In this document: positions 33,999 to 42,860 of the stretch, in pieces
Numbering within the stretch: position 1 is the stretch's first letter
Layout: each line of letters starts with the position of its first letter
From: UBA7359 sp041689615
Lineage (GTDB): Bacteria > Pseudomonadota > Gammaproteobacteria > Eutrophobiales > Eutrophobiaceae
Direction: 5' to 3'
Length of the DNA: 64,000 nucleotides
Assembly (NCBI GenBank): GCA_041689615.1
Contig: JBDNFW010000033.1
Span: 124,001-188,000 of the forward strand
Program-made: the position numbers and the translations under genes
The notes under the pieces: model-generated
Seen by the model: only the letters and a program-made list of their open reading frames with translations
The model's database searches: none
What the model was told of the DNA's origin: nothing

Positions 33999-35708
33999 TT
34001 GACAGACTTGAACATTAGAAAAGTAGTAGTTTCTCCCGAAAACCTCATCTTAATTGTTTCTACCTACATTGCGACTATATGTAACTTAACCTTCTGGCGT
34101 GAATTATTGCTGAGACTGGATATATCGACAATAGAAGGCCTTGCCTACCTGTTTACATCCTTTTTTGTCATTCTCTTTTTGACCAATTGCCTACTATTAA
34201 TATTCAGTCACAAAACTCTGATAAAACCAGTCCTTATCTCTGCCCTATTGTTCTCCACGACCATAAGTTATTTTAATCACGAACTCGGCGTTATTTTCGA
34301 TAAGGAAATGGTACGCAATATTGTCGAAAACATTAGTGAGCATAATATAAATGAAGCAGAAGATTTACTGTCGTATCCGCTTTTTCTATATGTCTTTATT
34401 ATCGGCGTTATCCCATCCATACTGATTTCGCTGCTAACAATAAATCACGGTAAGCCACTAAGATCATATATAAATCGCGGAGTGTTTGTGTCAGGTTTGC
34501 TTTTGATAGCTGCTTCCACATTTATCATGAACTATAAATATTACACATTCTTTTATCGGCAAAACGAAGATACTCTTGTTTATATTACCCCAATCTATCC
34601 GCTTGTTGCTGTAAAAAAATATGTCAAAAGGCAAATTAAAAACAATTATGTTTTCAAGGAAATCGGCGGCGATGCTTTCCAGAAAAAAAATAACACAAGA
34701 AAAACAGTTGGCATTATGGTTGTCGGTGAAACGGCTCGTGCTGATCGATTCAGTTTGAATGGTTATAAGAGACAAACAAATCCGATGCTATCTAAAAATA
34801 AGAACATTATTAATTTTACAAATGTGCATTCTTGCGGAACATCAACCGCCTATTCCGTACCATGTATGTTTTCATTTTTAGATCAGAATGATTACTCGCC
34901 TGAAAAAGCGCAACAATCATCGAATGTGCTAGATGTATTGGAAAAATCAAATGTGGAAGTAACTTGGGGGGAAAATAATTCCAGTTGCAAAGGTGTTTGT
35001 AAACGTATCGTTGAGGTAAATTTAATAAATAATCCTGATACAAATTCAAGCAATGAAAATTACGACCATAATTATGATGAAATAATGCTCGAAGATTTTA
35101 ATAGAGTTATAAATAGCACGGACGAAGATGTTTTGTTTGTATTACATTCAATGGGGTCGCATGGACCAAAATATCATAATCGTTATCCCGACTCAGCTTC
35201 TGTATTCAAACCCTACTGCAAAAAAGCCTCGCCACAGGAATGTAACGAAGAAGAAATTAATAATGCATACGATAATACTATCGTTTACACAGATTATTTT
35301 TTAAGCTTGGTAATAAGTTATCTCGAAAAACATGAGAGAGATTATGATTCTTTCATGATGTATGCATCGGATCACGGTGAGTCTTTAGGTGAGAACGGGA
35401 TATACTTACATGGTATTCCCTACTTTATTGCGCCGGAAGCACAAACGCATATCCCTTTACTTTTGTGGTTATCTGATAACTATATAATGGATAACAACCT
35501 GAATCTAAAACATCTTAAACTACAATCTAATAATGAATATACACATGACAATCTGGTGCATACGCTTCTAGGACTTTTTGCTATTCAGACAAAATTATAT
35601 AATCAGAAACTGGATATAATTCATCCTGCGCAAAAATCAAAAGATCTGTTTTTCAAAACAGCAATGAAAACTGAAACACCGACTGATGAATCAGTTGTTG
35701 TACAATAA
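33999..35708 (+). CDS. eptA: Lipid A phosphoethanolamine transferase
   Basis: Inner-membrane enzyme that transfers phosphoethanolamine from phosphatidylethanolamine to lipid A, lowering surface charge and giving polymyxin tolerance. Five N-terminal membrane helices precede the periplasmic alkaline-phosphatase-like domain. Visible: VVGETARADRFSLNGY (metal site and loop), SCGTSTAYSVPCMFS with the acceptor Thr, HSMGSHGP and SDHGESLGENGIYLHG. The frame runs back to TTG 33846, but that extension contains the PmrA-like box and lacks homology to EptA; TTG 33999 gives ~569 residues, close to EptA. The start remains uncertain (TTG 34008 is possible) because no ribosome site is clear. Confidence 0.85.
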   Translation: MTDLNIRKVVVSPENLILIVSTYIATICNLTFWRELLLRLDISTIEGLAYLFTSFFVILFLTNCLLLIFSHKTLIKPVLISALLFSTTISYFNHELGVIFDKEMVRNIVENISEHNINEAEDLLSYPLFLYVFIIGVIPSILISLLTINHGKPLRSYINRGVFVSGLLLIAASTFIMNYKYYTFFYRQNEDTLVYITPIYPLVAVKKYVKRQIKNNYVFKEIGGDAFQKKNNTRKTVGIMVVGETARADRFSLNGYKRQTNPMLSKNKNIINFTNVHSCGTSTAYSVPCMFSFLDQNDYSPEKAQQSSNVLDVLEKSNVEVTWGENNSSCKGVCKRIVEVNLINNPDTNSSNENYDHNYDEIMLEDFNRVINSTDEDVLFVLHSMGSHGPKYHNRYPDSASVFKPYCKKASPQECNEEEINNAYDNTIVYTDYFLSLVISYLEKHERDYDSFMMYASDHGESLGENGIYLHGIPYFIAPEAQTHIPLLLWLSDNYIMDNNLNLKHLKLQSNNEYTHDNLVHTLLGLFAIQTKLYNQKLDIIHPAQKSKDLFFKTAMKTETPTDESVVVQ

Positions 35709-35725
35709 AAAAGGAGTAAATTCAC

Positions 35726-36466
35726 ATGAATAAAGTTGCGCAGATTACATTTTATTTCTGGGTTATGAAAATATGCGCCACTACTATCGGAGAAACAGCT
35801 GGCGACCTTTTATCTATGACGATGAATGTCGGTTATGCCATGAGTTCGTTGATTCTACTTGGCTTGTTTTTAATATCACTTGTAAGTCAACTTAGATCTA
35901 CAAAGTTCCATCCCACACTTTATTGGACTGTCATACTTGCAACAAGTACTGCCGGCACGACAATGTCTGACTTTATGGACAGAACTCTTGAACTCGGTTA
36001 TGCAAATGGTTCCTTGATCCTGGCGACTGGCTTAATTATCGTATTGTCAGTCTGGCGTATTAGTGAAAAATCCTTGTCTGTAAATAATATTCAAACAACA
36101 AAAGCTGAGTTATTTTATTGGGCCGCCATTCTTGTTTCAAATACGTTGGGGACAGCATTGGGCGATTTTCTAGCTGATGATTCTGGTTTAGGGTTTTTAG
36201 GTGGCGCAGTACTCATTGGCAGTTTAATCGGACTCGTTGTTATTGCTTATTATTTTAGCCATATTAATCGAATCATTTTATTCTGGATCGCATTTGTTCT
36301 TACGCGTCCGTTTGGAGCTACTTTTGGAGACTTACTTACCAAACCTATTGAACATGGTGGGCTAAATTTTGGTACGATTGGATCCTCTCTGGTTCTTTTT
36401 TCATTACTTGTTATATTCATAGTACATTCGAGCATAAAAGAAAGACGTATAAAATCTTTTCTATAA
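35726..36466 (+). CDS. DUF347-repeat membrane protein (COG4705 type)
   Basis: 246 residues with eight hydrophobic segments arranged as four copies of a ~55-residue unit, each starting with a T-x-G/S-D-x-x-G-D-like motif: TTIGETAGDLL, TTMSDFMDRTL, NTLGTALGDFL, RPFGATFGDLL. This is the DUF347 repeat of uncharacterised bacterial membrane proteins. AAGGAG sits ten bases before ATG. It begins 17 bases after eptA, so it probably shares the PmrA-like promoter. Function unknown; a transport role is only inferred from the repeat symmetry. Confidence 0.75.
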   Translation: MNKVAQITFYFWVMKICATTIGETAGDLLSMTMNVGYAMSSLILLGLFLISLVSQLRSTKFHPTLYWTVILATSTAGTTMSDFMDRTLELGYANGSLILATGLIIVLSVWRISEKSLSVNNIQTTKAELFYWAAILVSNTLGTALGDFLADDSGLGFLGGAVLIGSLIGLVVIAYYFSHINRIILFWIAFVLTRPFGATFGDLLTKPIEHGGLNFGTIGSSLVLFSLLVIFIVHSSIKERRIKSFL

Positions 36467-36471
36467 AAAGC

Positions 36472-37163
36472 TTATAAAGCAACAACACCAAACAGTCTAC
36501 CAACAGCAGCTGTTATTGCCATAGCCAACGCACCCCAAAAAGTTACTCTGATAACACCGGATATTGCTGGTGCGCCACCTACTCGTGCTGCAACACCACC
36601 CAGTACGGCTAAAAAGATCAAAGACAGACCTGCAACGACAGGTATTATTTTAGAATGAGGAGAAACAAAAACAGCTAATAAAGGTAATGCCGCGCCAACA
36701 GTGAATGTTAATGCCGATGAAAATGCTGCCTGAATAGGTTTCGCCATTGATTGTTCAACAATACCGATTTCATCTCTTGCATGCGCTTCCAGAGCACCAT
36801 GCTTTGTTAATTGTTCCGCCACTTGTTTTGCCAAACTCGAATCGAGTCCCCTTTTTCATATATATCTGCTAGCTCATTTAATTCAAATTCCGGGTCATCT
36901 TTCAAAGATTTTTTTTCTAATTCTAAATCGGCGTTTTCCGTATCTGCCTGAGAACTTACAGAGACATATTCTCCGGCAGCCATAGACATCGCGCCTGCAA
37001 CTAATCCTGCAAGTCCGGCAAGGATAATATCGGGTTGTGAAGCGTTTGCAGCTGCAACGCCAATAATAAGACTTGCTGTTGAAACAATGCCATCATTTGC
37101 ACCGAGCACAGATGCGCGTAACCAGCCTATTCGATGTGATCTATGAACTTAATGATGAGTCAT
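36472..37163 (-). pseudogene. VIT1/CCC1-family transporter gene with a nonsense codon and a frameshift
   Basis: Reads as a VIT-type Fe/Mn transporter broken twice. ATG 37163 with AAGG eight bases upstream starts MTHH, then TAA (37149-37151), then VHRSHRIGWLRASVLGANDG in the same frame, the normal family N-terminus. A fragment can restart at GTG 37109 and runs 100 residues to 36807. Near 36848-36856 (AAAAAGGGG on the coding strand) one base is missing: the frame leaves ELADIYEKG and the expected LDSSLAKQVAEQLTKHGALEAHARDE part continues in another frame (36472-36834), with the last membrane helices. Both lesions would have to be errors for the gene to be intact. Confidence 0.8.
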
Positions 37164-37208
37164 ATGCTTACCTTGATATTTAAAAGATGAAATGATTTAT
37201 ATTCAAAA

Positions 37209-37760
37209 TCAGTCCTTATTCAAAGGTAACGCCAATTCCTCCAGAAAGAAAGCTGCTAAATCATGCCTGCCTGTCAATTCAGCTTTTTTGTATATAGAAC
37301 GTGCTTGTTGTCTGGCGGTAGCTTCACTAACGCCACGAATATAGGCAACTTCTTTATGACTTAAACCTTTCAATAAAAATAAGCCAATTTCTTTTTCTGA
37401 TGGCGACAACGCCCATCGCTCAAATTGTTTATTAATTGAAACACCTAAACCTTGCAATAAGGCCTGCGTTTCGTTTCTCCACTCGATGGCTTCTTCCCTG
37501 TTTCGTTGTAATTCCAGTGTCATCTCTTTTAGCAAGAGACGAGATTGTTTTGCTTCTTTAAGTAAGCGCAATGACACAGCAGCAGCACCGAAAATAGCAA
37601 GGATTAATACAACTCCCTCTACAGCGATATGGATAAAATCGGTTCCCTCACTTACATCGGCAGCAATATCGACCGCAGCCAGTAAGCCTATAAACACAAA
37701 AGCAGCAAGCAAGATCAATCGAAAACGACTTCCAAATAATAATTCATCGATATCTAACAT
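37209..37760 (-). CDS. Membrane-anchored LuxR-type HTH regulator
   Basis: 183 residues: two N-terminal membrane helices (about 12-32 and 46-64), a coiled-coil linker (KEAKQSRLLLKEMTLELQRNREEA region) and a C-terminal LuxR/GerE helix-turn-helix (LSPSEKEIGLFLLKGLSHKEVAYIRGVSEATARQQARSIYKK; key features LSPSE, GLSHKEVA, SEATARQ). A regulator tied to the membrane with no receiver domain suggests that it senses something in the membrane. It is divergent from a cytochrome b gene 113 bases away, its most likely target. Confidence 0.75.
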   Translation of the reverse strand: MLDIDELLFGSRFRLILLAAFVFIGLLAAVDIAADVSEGTDFIHIAVEGVVLILAIFGAAAVSLRLLKEAKQSRLLLKEMTLELQRNREEAIEWRNETQALLQGLGVSINKQFERWALSPSEKEIGLFLLKGLSHKEVAYIRGVSEATARQQARSIYKKAELTGRHDLAAFFLEELALPLNKD

Positions 37761-37873
37761 ATTGATTTATCTTTAATTCACAAATGACGGATAGCGTTTT
37801 TTAAACATAACATACATATTTGTATAGTAGAAAACTCTAATTTAACGCAATTAAACGACATTGGGGAAAGAGT

Positions 37874-38611
37874 ATGACGGCAAGTTTGCAACGACACAAA
37901 GTCTGGGACAGAACAACAAGGCTGTTTCATTGGATAAATGCCGCATCCGTATTGTCGCTTATTGTTATTGGCATACTTATTTTAAATACCAAGTCTTTTG
38001 GAATAACAGATGACGCAAAAATATTATTAAAAACTATCCATGTTTATTTCGGCTATGTTTTTGCAATTAATCTGGTGTGGCGTTTGATTTGGGCTTTTAT
38101 TGGCAGTTACTACGCACGCTGGCAGCAAATCCTGCCAATGGGAAAAAATTATATTCATTCACTAAAAAGCTACATTTGCAGTTTACGTTCAGGGGATCGT
38201 CAGCAATATCTTGGTCATAATCCAGCAGGCAGATTAATTATCTGCCTGTTTTTTCTATTATTAAGTACGCAAGCTATTACCGGACTCGTTCTTGCTGGTA
38301 CCGATCTGTATTTTCCTCCTTTCGGTAATCAGATCGCTGAATGGGTAACCGAAGGCGATGAAACACGACTGAAAGAACTAAAACCCGGCGATAAGACTTA
38401 CGTCGTGGACACCGCTTATAAAGAAATGCGTTCATTTAGAGAACCCTTTATTGAAATTCATGAGATCGGATTCTACACATTACTTATCCTGGTTTTGATT
38501 CATATCATTGGTGTGATTGTTACCGAGCTGAAAGAAAGAAATGGACTTGTCTCTGCAATGATCACTGGTGAAAAGGTACTGGATGATGAGCCGCAAGACA
38601 AAAAAGAATAA
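37874..38611 (+). CDS. Cytochrome b561/Ni-Fe hydrogenase cytochrome-b-type membrane protein
   Basis: 245 residues with four to five membrane helices and the His residues expected to ligate b hemes: WDRTTRLFHWINA (helix 1), IHVYFGYVFAINLVWR (helix 2) and FIEIHEIGFYTLLILVLIHIIG (last helix). It resembles the soluble-donor cytochrome b subunits that pass electrons to the quinone pool. GGGGAAAGAG lies just before ATG, a strong ribosome site. No partner dehydrogenase or c-type cytochrome gene is adjacent. It is divergent from a membrane-bound LuxR-type regulator. Confidence 0.8.
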   Translation: MTASLQRHKVWDRTTRLFHWINAASVLSLIVIGILILNTKSFGITDDAKILLKTIHVYFGYVFAINLVWRLIWAFIGSYYARWQQILPMGKNYIHSLKSYICSLRSGDRQQYLGHNPAGRLIICLFFLLLSTQAITGLVLAGTDLYFPPFGNQIAEWVTEGDETRLKELKPGDKTYVVDTAYKEMRSFREPFIEIHEIGFYTLLILVLIHIIGVIVTELKERNGLVSAMITGEKVLDDEPQDKKE

Positions 38612-38838
38612 CTAAGATTACTGTTTAGTCTGCAGAAAATTTTTATTTTCTACATCTATAAATACTCTTGATAAGCCCTTGAAAAAGATTAGCATCTTTA
38701 ATCTTCCAAATTTATTTTATAGATATAGCCGGAATTCTAATCTAGCCTCGCAGCTTTAGTGTCGATACTTTCAATCATTTGATATAGTAGAAGACACTAG
38801 TGTTCATATAACAATGGCACTCTAATTAGAGGTTATCA

Positions 38839-39783
38839 ATGGAGTTCAAAGACTATTATAAAATCCTTGGTATTGAACCTGACTCTGATCTCAAGGTAAT
38901 TAAAACAGCCTATCGTAAACTTGCCCGTAAATATCATCCTGATGTTAGCGTCGAGAAAGATGCAGAAAACAAATTTAAAGATATAGCTGAAGCCTATGCT
39001 GCACTGAAAGATCCTGAAAAACGAGCCGAATACGATGAATTAAGAAAATACGGTCAACATGGTCAACGCTTTGAACCACCTCCTGATTGGCAGCCATCGG
39101 GAAATCATAATGGTGATTTCTCGGATTTCTTTGAATCAATTTTTGGCGCAGGCGGTCCAAGAACCAGATCAGGAGGCCAACAACAACATCGTGAAACACA
39201 GTTTAGTTTTCGTGGCCAGGATATTGAAACGGAATTGCCTGTCTTTCTAGAAGAAACACTTTCAGACAAACAAAAATCGATTTCTTATCATCTTCCTCAT
39301 TATGATAGTGAAGGGCGCAGATTAGCTGATGTAAAGAAAACCTTAAACATAAAAATACCAAAAGGAGTTACAGAAGGCGAACGTATTCGTTTAAAAGGGC
39401 AAGGCGGACCAGGTATTGGCAACGGACCAAACGGCGATCTTTATTTACATATACGTCTGGTTCCACATCCACTCTATGACGTTGAGGGACATAATTTAAT
39501 TATCACTGTTCCGATTGCTCCCTGGGAAGCAGTACTTGGAACCAAGTTTGAAGTCCCTACTCTTACGGGAAATATCAACTTAACATTACCACCCAATAGT
39601 CAAACAGGTAAACGTCTACGTGTAAAAGGTAAAGGTTTAATCAGTAAAACTGGGGTCGGTGATTTATATGCGATAATTAAAATAGTAATCCCTGAACAAT
39701 CTGATGATGAAACCAATCAGCAGTGGGAAGCTTTATCGCAAAAGACCAAATTTAATCCACGTAGCGAATGGAGTAAATCATGA
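38839..39783 (+). CDS. cbpA: DnaJ-family co-chaperone CbpA
   Basis: 314 residues: an N-terminal J domain with the HPD tripeptide at 33-35 (RKYHPDVS), a Gly/Phe-containing linker, and two substrate-binding DnaJ C-terminal domains (LNIKIPKGVTEGERIRLKGQGGPG, then GNINLTLPPNSQTGKRLRVKGKG). There is no zinc-finger, which separates CbpA from DnaJ. It stimulates DnaK and can bind DNA. The downstream cbpM overlaps its stop codon (ATGA), the usual pair. AGAGG lies eight bases before the ATG. Confidence 0.9.
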   Translation: MEFKDYYKILGIEPDSDLKVIKTAYRKLARKYHPDVSVEKDAENKFKDIAEAYAALKDPEKRAEYDELRKYGQHGQRFEPPPDWQPSGNHNGDFSDFFESIFGAGGPRTRSGGQQQHRETQFSFRGQDIETELPVFLEETLSDKQKSISYHLPHYDSEGRRLADVKKTLNIKIPKGVTEGERIRLKGQGGPGIGNGPNGDLYLHIRLVPHPLYDVEGHNLIITVPIAPWEAVLGTKFEVPTLTGNINLTLPPNSQTGKRLRVKGKGLISKTGVGDLYAIIKIVIPEQSDDETNQQWEALSQKTKFNPRSEWSKS

Positions 39784-40088
39784 TAGAGACAAGTATAACT
39801 GTAGAATTAACGCTAGAAGAAGTCTGTGAAATAGCGAAACTACCATCTGAAGTTCTGATCACAATTGTTGAAGAAGGAATAATCGAGCCTAAGGGGTCCT
39901 CACCTGAAGAATGGTTTTTTGATATCTATATGCTAAACATTGCTAAACGCGCTTTCCGATTGCATCGCGATTTTGATATCGAATGGACAGGTATTCCTCT
40001 ATATCTTGATATGATTGAAGAATTAGAAAAACTGAGAGCTGAAAATAAATTATTAAAAAATCGTCTTGATCGATTTTTATCCGAATAA
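39780..40088 (+). CDS. cbpM: Chaperone modulator CbpM
   Basis: 102 residues of the CbpM/MerR-like fold: VELTLEEVCEIAKLPSEVLITIVEEGIIEPKG at the N-terminus (helix-turn-helix-like) and a C-terminal coiled coil (YLDMIEELEKLRAENKLLKNRL). CbpM binds the CbpA J domain and restrains it. It overlaps cbpA by four bases and ends 14 bases before a Mla-type ABC ATPase gene, so the chaperone pair and the lipid transport genes may be co-transcribed. Confidence 0.88.
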   Translation: MIETSITVELTLEEVCEIAKLPSEVLITIVEEGIIEPKGSSPEEWFFDIYMLNIAKRAFRLHRDFDIEWTGIPLYLDMIEELEKLRAENKLLKNRLDRFLSE

Positions 40089-40102
40089 GGAATCTTTAAT
40101 TC

Positions 40103-40906
40103 ATGACGAATGATTTATATGTTGATATTGAAGATGTTTCTTTTGCCTACGGCAAAAAAAATATTTTAAACAATATCAATATGCGTGTCCCTAAAGGCAA
40201 AATAATTGCCATTATGGGAGGCAGTGGTTGTGGCAAAACAACATTATTGCGTCTTATCAGTGGTCAAATAAAACCTGTTAAAGGCAGTGTGATTGTCGAT
40301 GGACAATCTGTGCCATCTTTGAATACCCAACAACTTTATCAATTACGTCGGAACATGGGCATGTTATTCCAGCATGGCGCTCTTTTTACTGATCTTTCTG
40401 TTTATGAAAATGTCGCTTATCAAATGCGTGAACACACTGATTTACCGGAAGAGATGATTCGCGATCTAGTGTTAATGAAATTACATGCTGTTGGTTTACA
40501 TGGCGCGCGCGAACTAATGACACCCGAATTGTCTGGAGGTATGGCCAGACGTGTTGCGCTTGCACGCGCTATCGCGCTGGATCCTTCTCTCATTTTATAC
40601 GATGAACCGTTTGCCGGACTTGACCCGATCTCACTGGGCGTCATTGGTCAATTAATAAAAAAATCAAATGATGCGCTTGGTGCAACATCGATCATGGTTA
40701 CACATGATGTAAAAGAATCACTCAAGATTGTTGATTACGTCTATTTCATTTCCAGCGGAACTGTTATTGCAGAGGGAACTCCCGAAGAAATTTATCAATC
40801 AGACATGCCCTATGTAAAACAATTTATTAATGGTAACCCACAAGGCCCCGTACCTTTTCATTATCCTGCAAATGATTATATTGAAACATTATTTGAAGGT
40901 ATTTAA
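40103..40906 (+). CDS. mlaF: MlaF-like ABC transporter ATPase (system 1)
   Basis: 267-residue ATPase of the MCE/Mla lipid transport family. Walker A GGSGCGKTT, Q-loop FQHGALFTDLSVYEN, signature LSGGMARRVALARA, Walker B LILYDEPFAGLD and the H-loop Thr-His are all present; the GALF/PLR-type region and tail are MlaF-like. It would power movement of phospholipid between inner and outer membranes. ATG is preceded by AAGGA at ~9 bases. Its stop overlaps the start of the permease gene (TAATG). It follows cbpM closely. Confidence 0.88.
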   Translation: MTNDLYVDIEDVSFAYGKKNILNNINMRVPKGKIIAIMGGSGCGKTTLLRLISGQIKPVKGSVIVDGQSVPSLNTQQLYQLRRNMGMLFQHGALFTDLSVYENVAYQMREHTDLPEEMIRDLVLMKLHAVGLHGARELMTPELSGGMARRVALARAIALDPSLILYDEPFAGLDPISLGVIGQLIKKSNDALGATSIMVTHDVKESLKIVDYVYFISSGTVIAEGTPEEIYQSDMPYVKQFINGNPQGPVPFHYPANDYIETLFEGI

Positions 40907-41688
40907 TGAAACTACTTTCGGAAACAATTACTTCTTTAGGACACTCAGTCATTGAAAAGCTTTGGCAACTGGGTTTTTGTGCGCATTTCTTTCTTTCTAT
41001 TTTACTGAATTCAGGTATTTGCCTTCGCCGACCATTATTAGTGGTCAAAGAAATGTATTTTATTGGTGTCCAATCATTAATTATTATTTTGTTCTCCGGA
41101 CTCTTTGTGGGCCTGGTTCTTGGGCTACAGATGTACAACACTCTGGAACGATTTGGTTCAGGCGAATCAGTCGGGGCAGTTGTCGCATTAGCATTAGTGC
41201 GTGAACTTGGTCCGGTACTAACTGCCTTGTTATTTGCGGGTCGAGCTGGTTCAGCTGTGACTGCGGAAATCGGTTTAATGAAAACCACTGAACAATTAGC
41301 AGCTTTAGAAATGATGGCGATAAGTCCTATTGCCAGAATAATAGCACCACGTTTTTGGGCGGGTTTCTTTTCATTACCGTTACTTACTTCAATGTTTAAT
41401 ATGATCGGTATTTATGGCGCATACATTATTGCTGTCAATCTTCTTGGTATAGACCCAGGTATTTTTTGGCCACAAATGCAAGATGCTGTTGATTTTAGAG
41501 AAGACGTGTTAAATGGCATTATAAAAAGTATTGTCTTCGCTATGACTGTTATATTAATTGCCGTATTTGAAGGCTACACATCAAAACCAACTGCTGAAGG
41601 TGTTTCCAGAGCGACTACACTTACCGTAGTGAATTCTTCTTTGGCCGTACTTGGATTAGATTTTATTTTAACCGCATTTATGTTTTAG
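40906..41688 (+). CDS. mlaE: MlaE-like ABC permease (system 1)
   Basis: 260 residues with five to six membrane helices. The MlaE hallmark stretch is present: ALVRELGPVLTALLFAGRAGSAVTAEIGLMK, then EQLAALEMMAISP and a final GVSRATTLTVVNSSLAVLGLDFILTA. It forms the membrane core of the phospholipid transporter with MlaF and MlaD. It overlaps mlaF by one base and is eight bases from mlaD. Confidence 0.9.
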   Translation: MKLLSETITSLGHSVIEKLWQLGFCAHFFLSILLNSGICLRRPLLVVKEMYFIGVQSLIIILFSGLFVGLVLGLQMYNTLERFGSGESVGAVVALALVRELGPVLTALLFAGRAGSAVTAEIGLMKTTEQLAALEMMAISPIARIIAPRFWAGFFSLPLLTSMFNMIGIYGAYIIAVNLLGIDPGIFWPQMQDAVDFREDVLNGIIKSIVFAMTVILIAVFEGYTSKPTAEGVSRATTLTVVNSSLAVLGLDFILTAFMF

Positions 41689-41696
41689 GTGATTTT

Positions 41697-42164
41697 ATGG
41701 AAAGACGACTAATCGATTTTTGGGTAGGTATATTCGTCGCAATGGGTATTGCGGCAACTGCCTTTATTTCCTTAAATGTAGCAAATCTTACTACATCAAC
41801 CAGTGGCCCAACATATGAGGTTATTGCCGAGTTTGAAAACATTGGTGGTTTAAAGGTAAAAGCACCAGTAAAAAACTCAGGCGTAATTGTCGGGCGTGTT
41901 AAGGAAATCTATCTTGATACAGGCAAAAACATGGCAGCAGCTAAACTTGAAATAGAACAAGCTTATCATCTCAGCATTGATGCTTCTGCCAGTATTTATA
42001 CCTCTGGATTACTTGGTGAACAATATGTAAGCCTGCAAGATGGATATGAGTCAGAAAAATTAAAATCCGGTGATACTATTTTTCTTACGTCATCTGCAAT
42101 AGTCCTTGAGAAACTTATTGGCGAATACATGTTTAATAAAGCTAACGAAGGTGTTGGAAAATAA
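41697..42164 (+). CDS. mlaD: MlaD-like MCE-domain protein (system 1)
   Basis: 155 residues with an N-terminal signal anchor (about 7-27) and one MCE domain: YEVIAEFENIGGLKVKAPVKNSGVIVGRVKEI and DASASIYTSGLLGEQYVSLQDGYESEKLKSGD are the conserved ends (key blocks FENIGGLKVKAPV, GLLGEQYVSLQ). MlaD forms a periplasmic hexamer through which lipid passes. Slightly shorter than E. coli MlaD (~183). In this operon no mlaC follows; a STAS gene comes next. Confidence 0.88.
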   Translation: MERRLIDFWVGIFVAMGIAATAFISLNVANLTTSTSGPTYEVIAEFENIGGLKVKAPVKNSGVIVGRVKEIYLDTGKNMAAAKLEIEQAYHLSIDASASIYTSGLLGEQYVSLQDGYESEKLKSGDTIFLTSSAIVLEKLIGEYMFNKANEGVGK

Positions 42165-42166
42165 TA

Positions 42167-42472
42167 ATGTCAGGTTCAAACCAATTTGAATGCTTGAATA
42201 ATGTTTTAGTTCTTAAAGGAAAGGTAAACCTCTATACCGCTAATGCACTACTTTCAGAATTTCAGAAATTATTTATAACCGATATAAATGAAATAGATTG
42301 TAGTCAAATAGAAGAAGCTGATTCTGCTACAATTAGTTTTCTTATCGCCTGTTTACGTTATGCAAAGAGACAAAACAAAGAATTGAATATAAAGGGTATG
42401 AAAGAACGACTTTTAAAACTTGCTCCACTCTATGGTGTTGAGCAATTACTTGCAAAACATTCTACTTCTTAA
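42167..42472 (+). CDS. mlaB: MlaB-like STAS-domain protein
   Basis: 101 residues forming a single STAS domain (VLKGKVNLYTANALLSEF, then EIDCSQIEEADSATISFLIACLRYAKRQ) with the Asp-Ser-Ala-x-hydrophobic segment seen in MlaB, which stabilises the MlaFE complex. It starts two bases after mlaD. No recognisable signal peptide, so cytoplasmic. Confidence 0.8.
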   Translation: MSGSNQFECLNNVLVLKGKVNLYTANALLSEFQKLFITDINEIDCSQIEEADSATISFLIACLRYAKRQNKELNIKGMKERLLKLAPLYGVEQLLAKHSTS

Positions 42473-42488
42473 CTTTTAAATTAACGCT

Positions 42489-42854
42489 ATGGCTAAGAAT
42501 ATTTTAGGAACGGATTTGGAAGATTGTTGTCTTGATCTGGAAACGGGTTTTTTTCGTGATGGTAGTTGTGATACTTGCGATGAAGATCTGGGTATGCATA
42601 CGGTTTGCGCCCAGATGACAAAAGAGTTTTTAGATTTTTCAAAACAGAGTGGTAATGATTTATCAACCCCAAGAGAAGAGATTGATTTCCCTGGCCTTAA
42701 ACCGGGAGATCGTTGGTGTATTTGTTTGCCGCGATGGATAGAAGCATTGGAAGCCGGCGTTGCGCCTAAAATTTTACCGCGTTCAACACATGAATCAGCT
42801 CTTGAACATGTCCCTCTTGAAGTACTGGAAAAATATACCATCATGGATGGATAA
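42489..42854 (+). CDS. DUF2237-family protein
   Basis: 121 residues. The family is recognisable from NILGTDLEDCCLDLETGFFRDGSCDTC at the start and HTVCAQMTKEFLDFSKQSGNDLSTPREEIDFPGLKPGDRWCICLPRW in the middle (key blocks TGFFRDG, GNDLSTP, FPGLKPGDRWC). Conserved Cys residues suggest metal or redox chemistry, but no function is established. Cytoplasmic by composition. It is between mlaB and a channel-like gene with short gaps (16 and 6 bases), probably in the same transcript. Confidence 0.8.
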   Translation: MAKNILGTDLEDCCLDLETGFFRDGSCDTCDEDLGMHTVCAQMTKEFLDFSKQSGNDLSTPREEIDFPGLKPGDRWCICLPRWIEALEAGVAPKILPRSTHESALEHVPLEVLEKYTIMDG

Positions 42855-42860
42855 ATAGTT

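Noticed and set aside
38678..38684. CTTGAAA upstream of cbpA as a heat-shock sigma32 -35 element
   Set aside because: No CCCCAT-like -10 follows at 13-17 bases, so the match to one half of the promoter is not enough.
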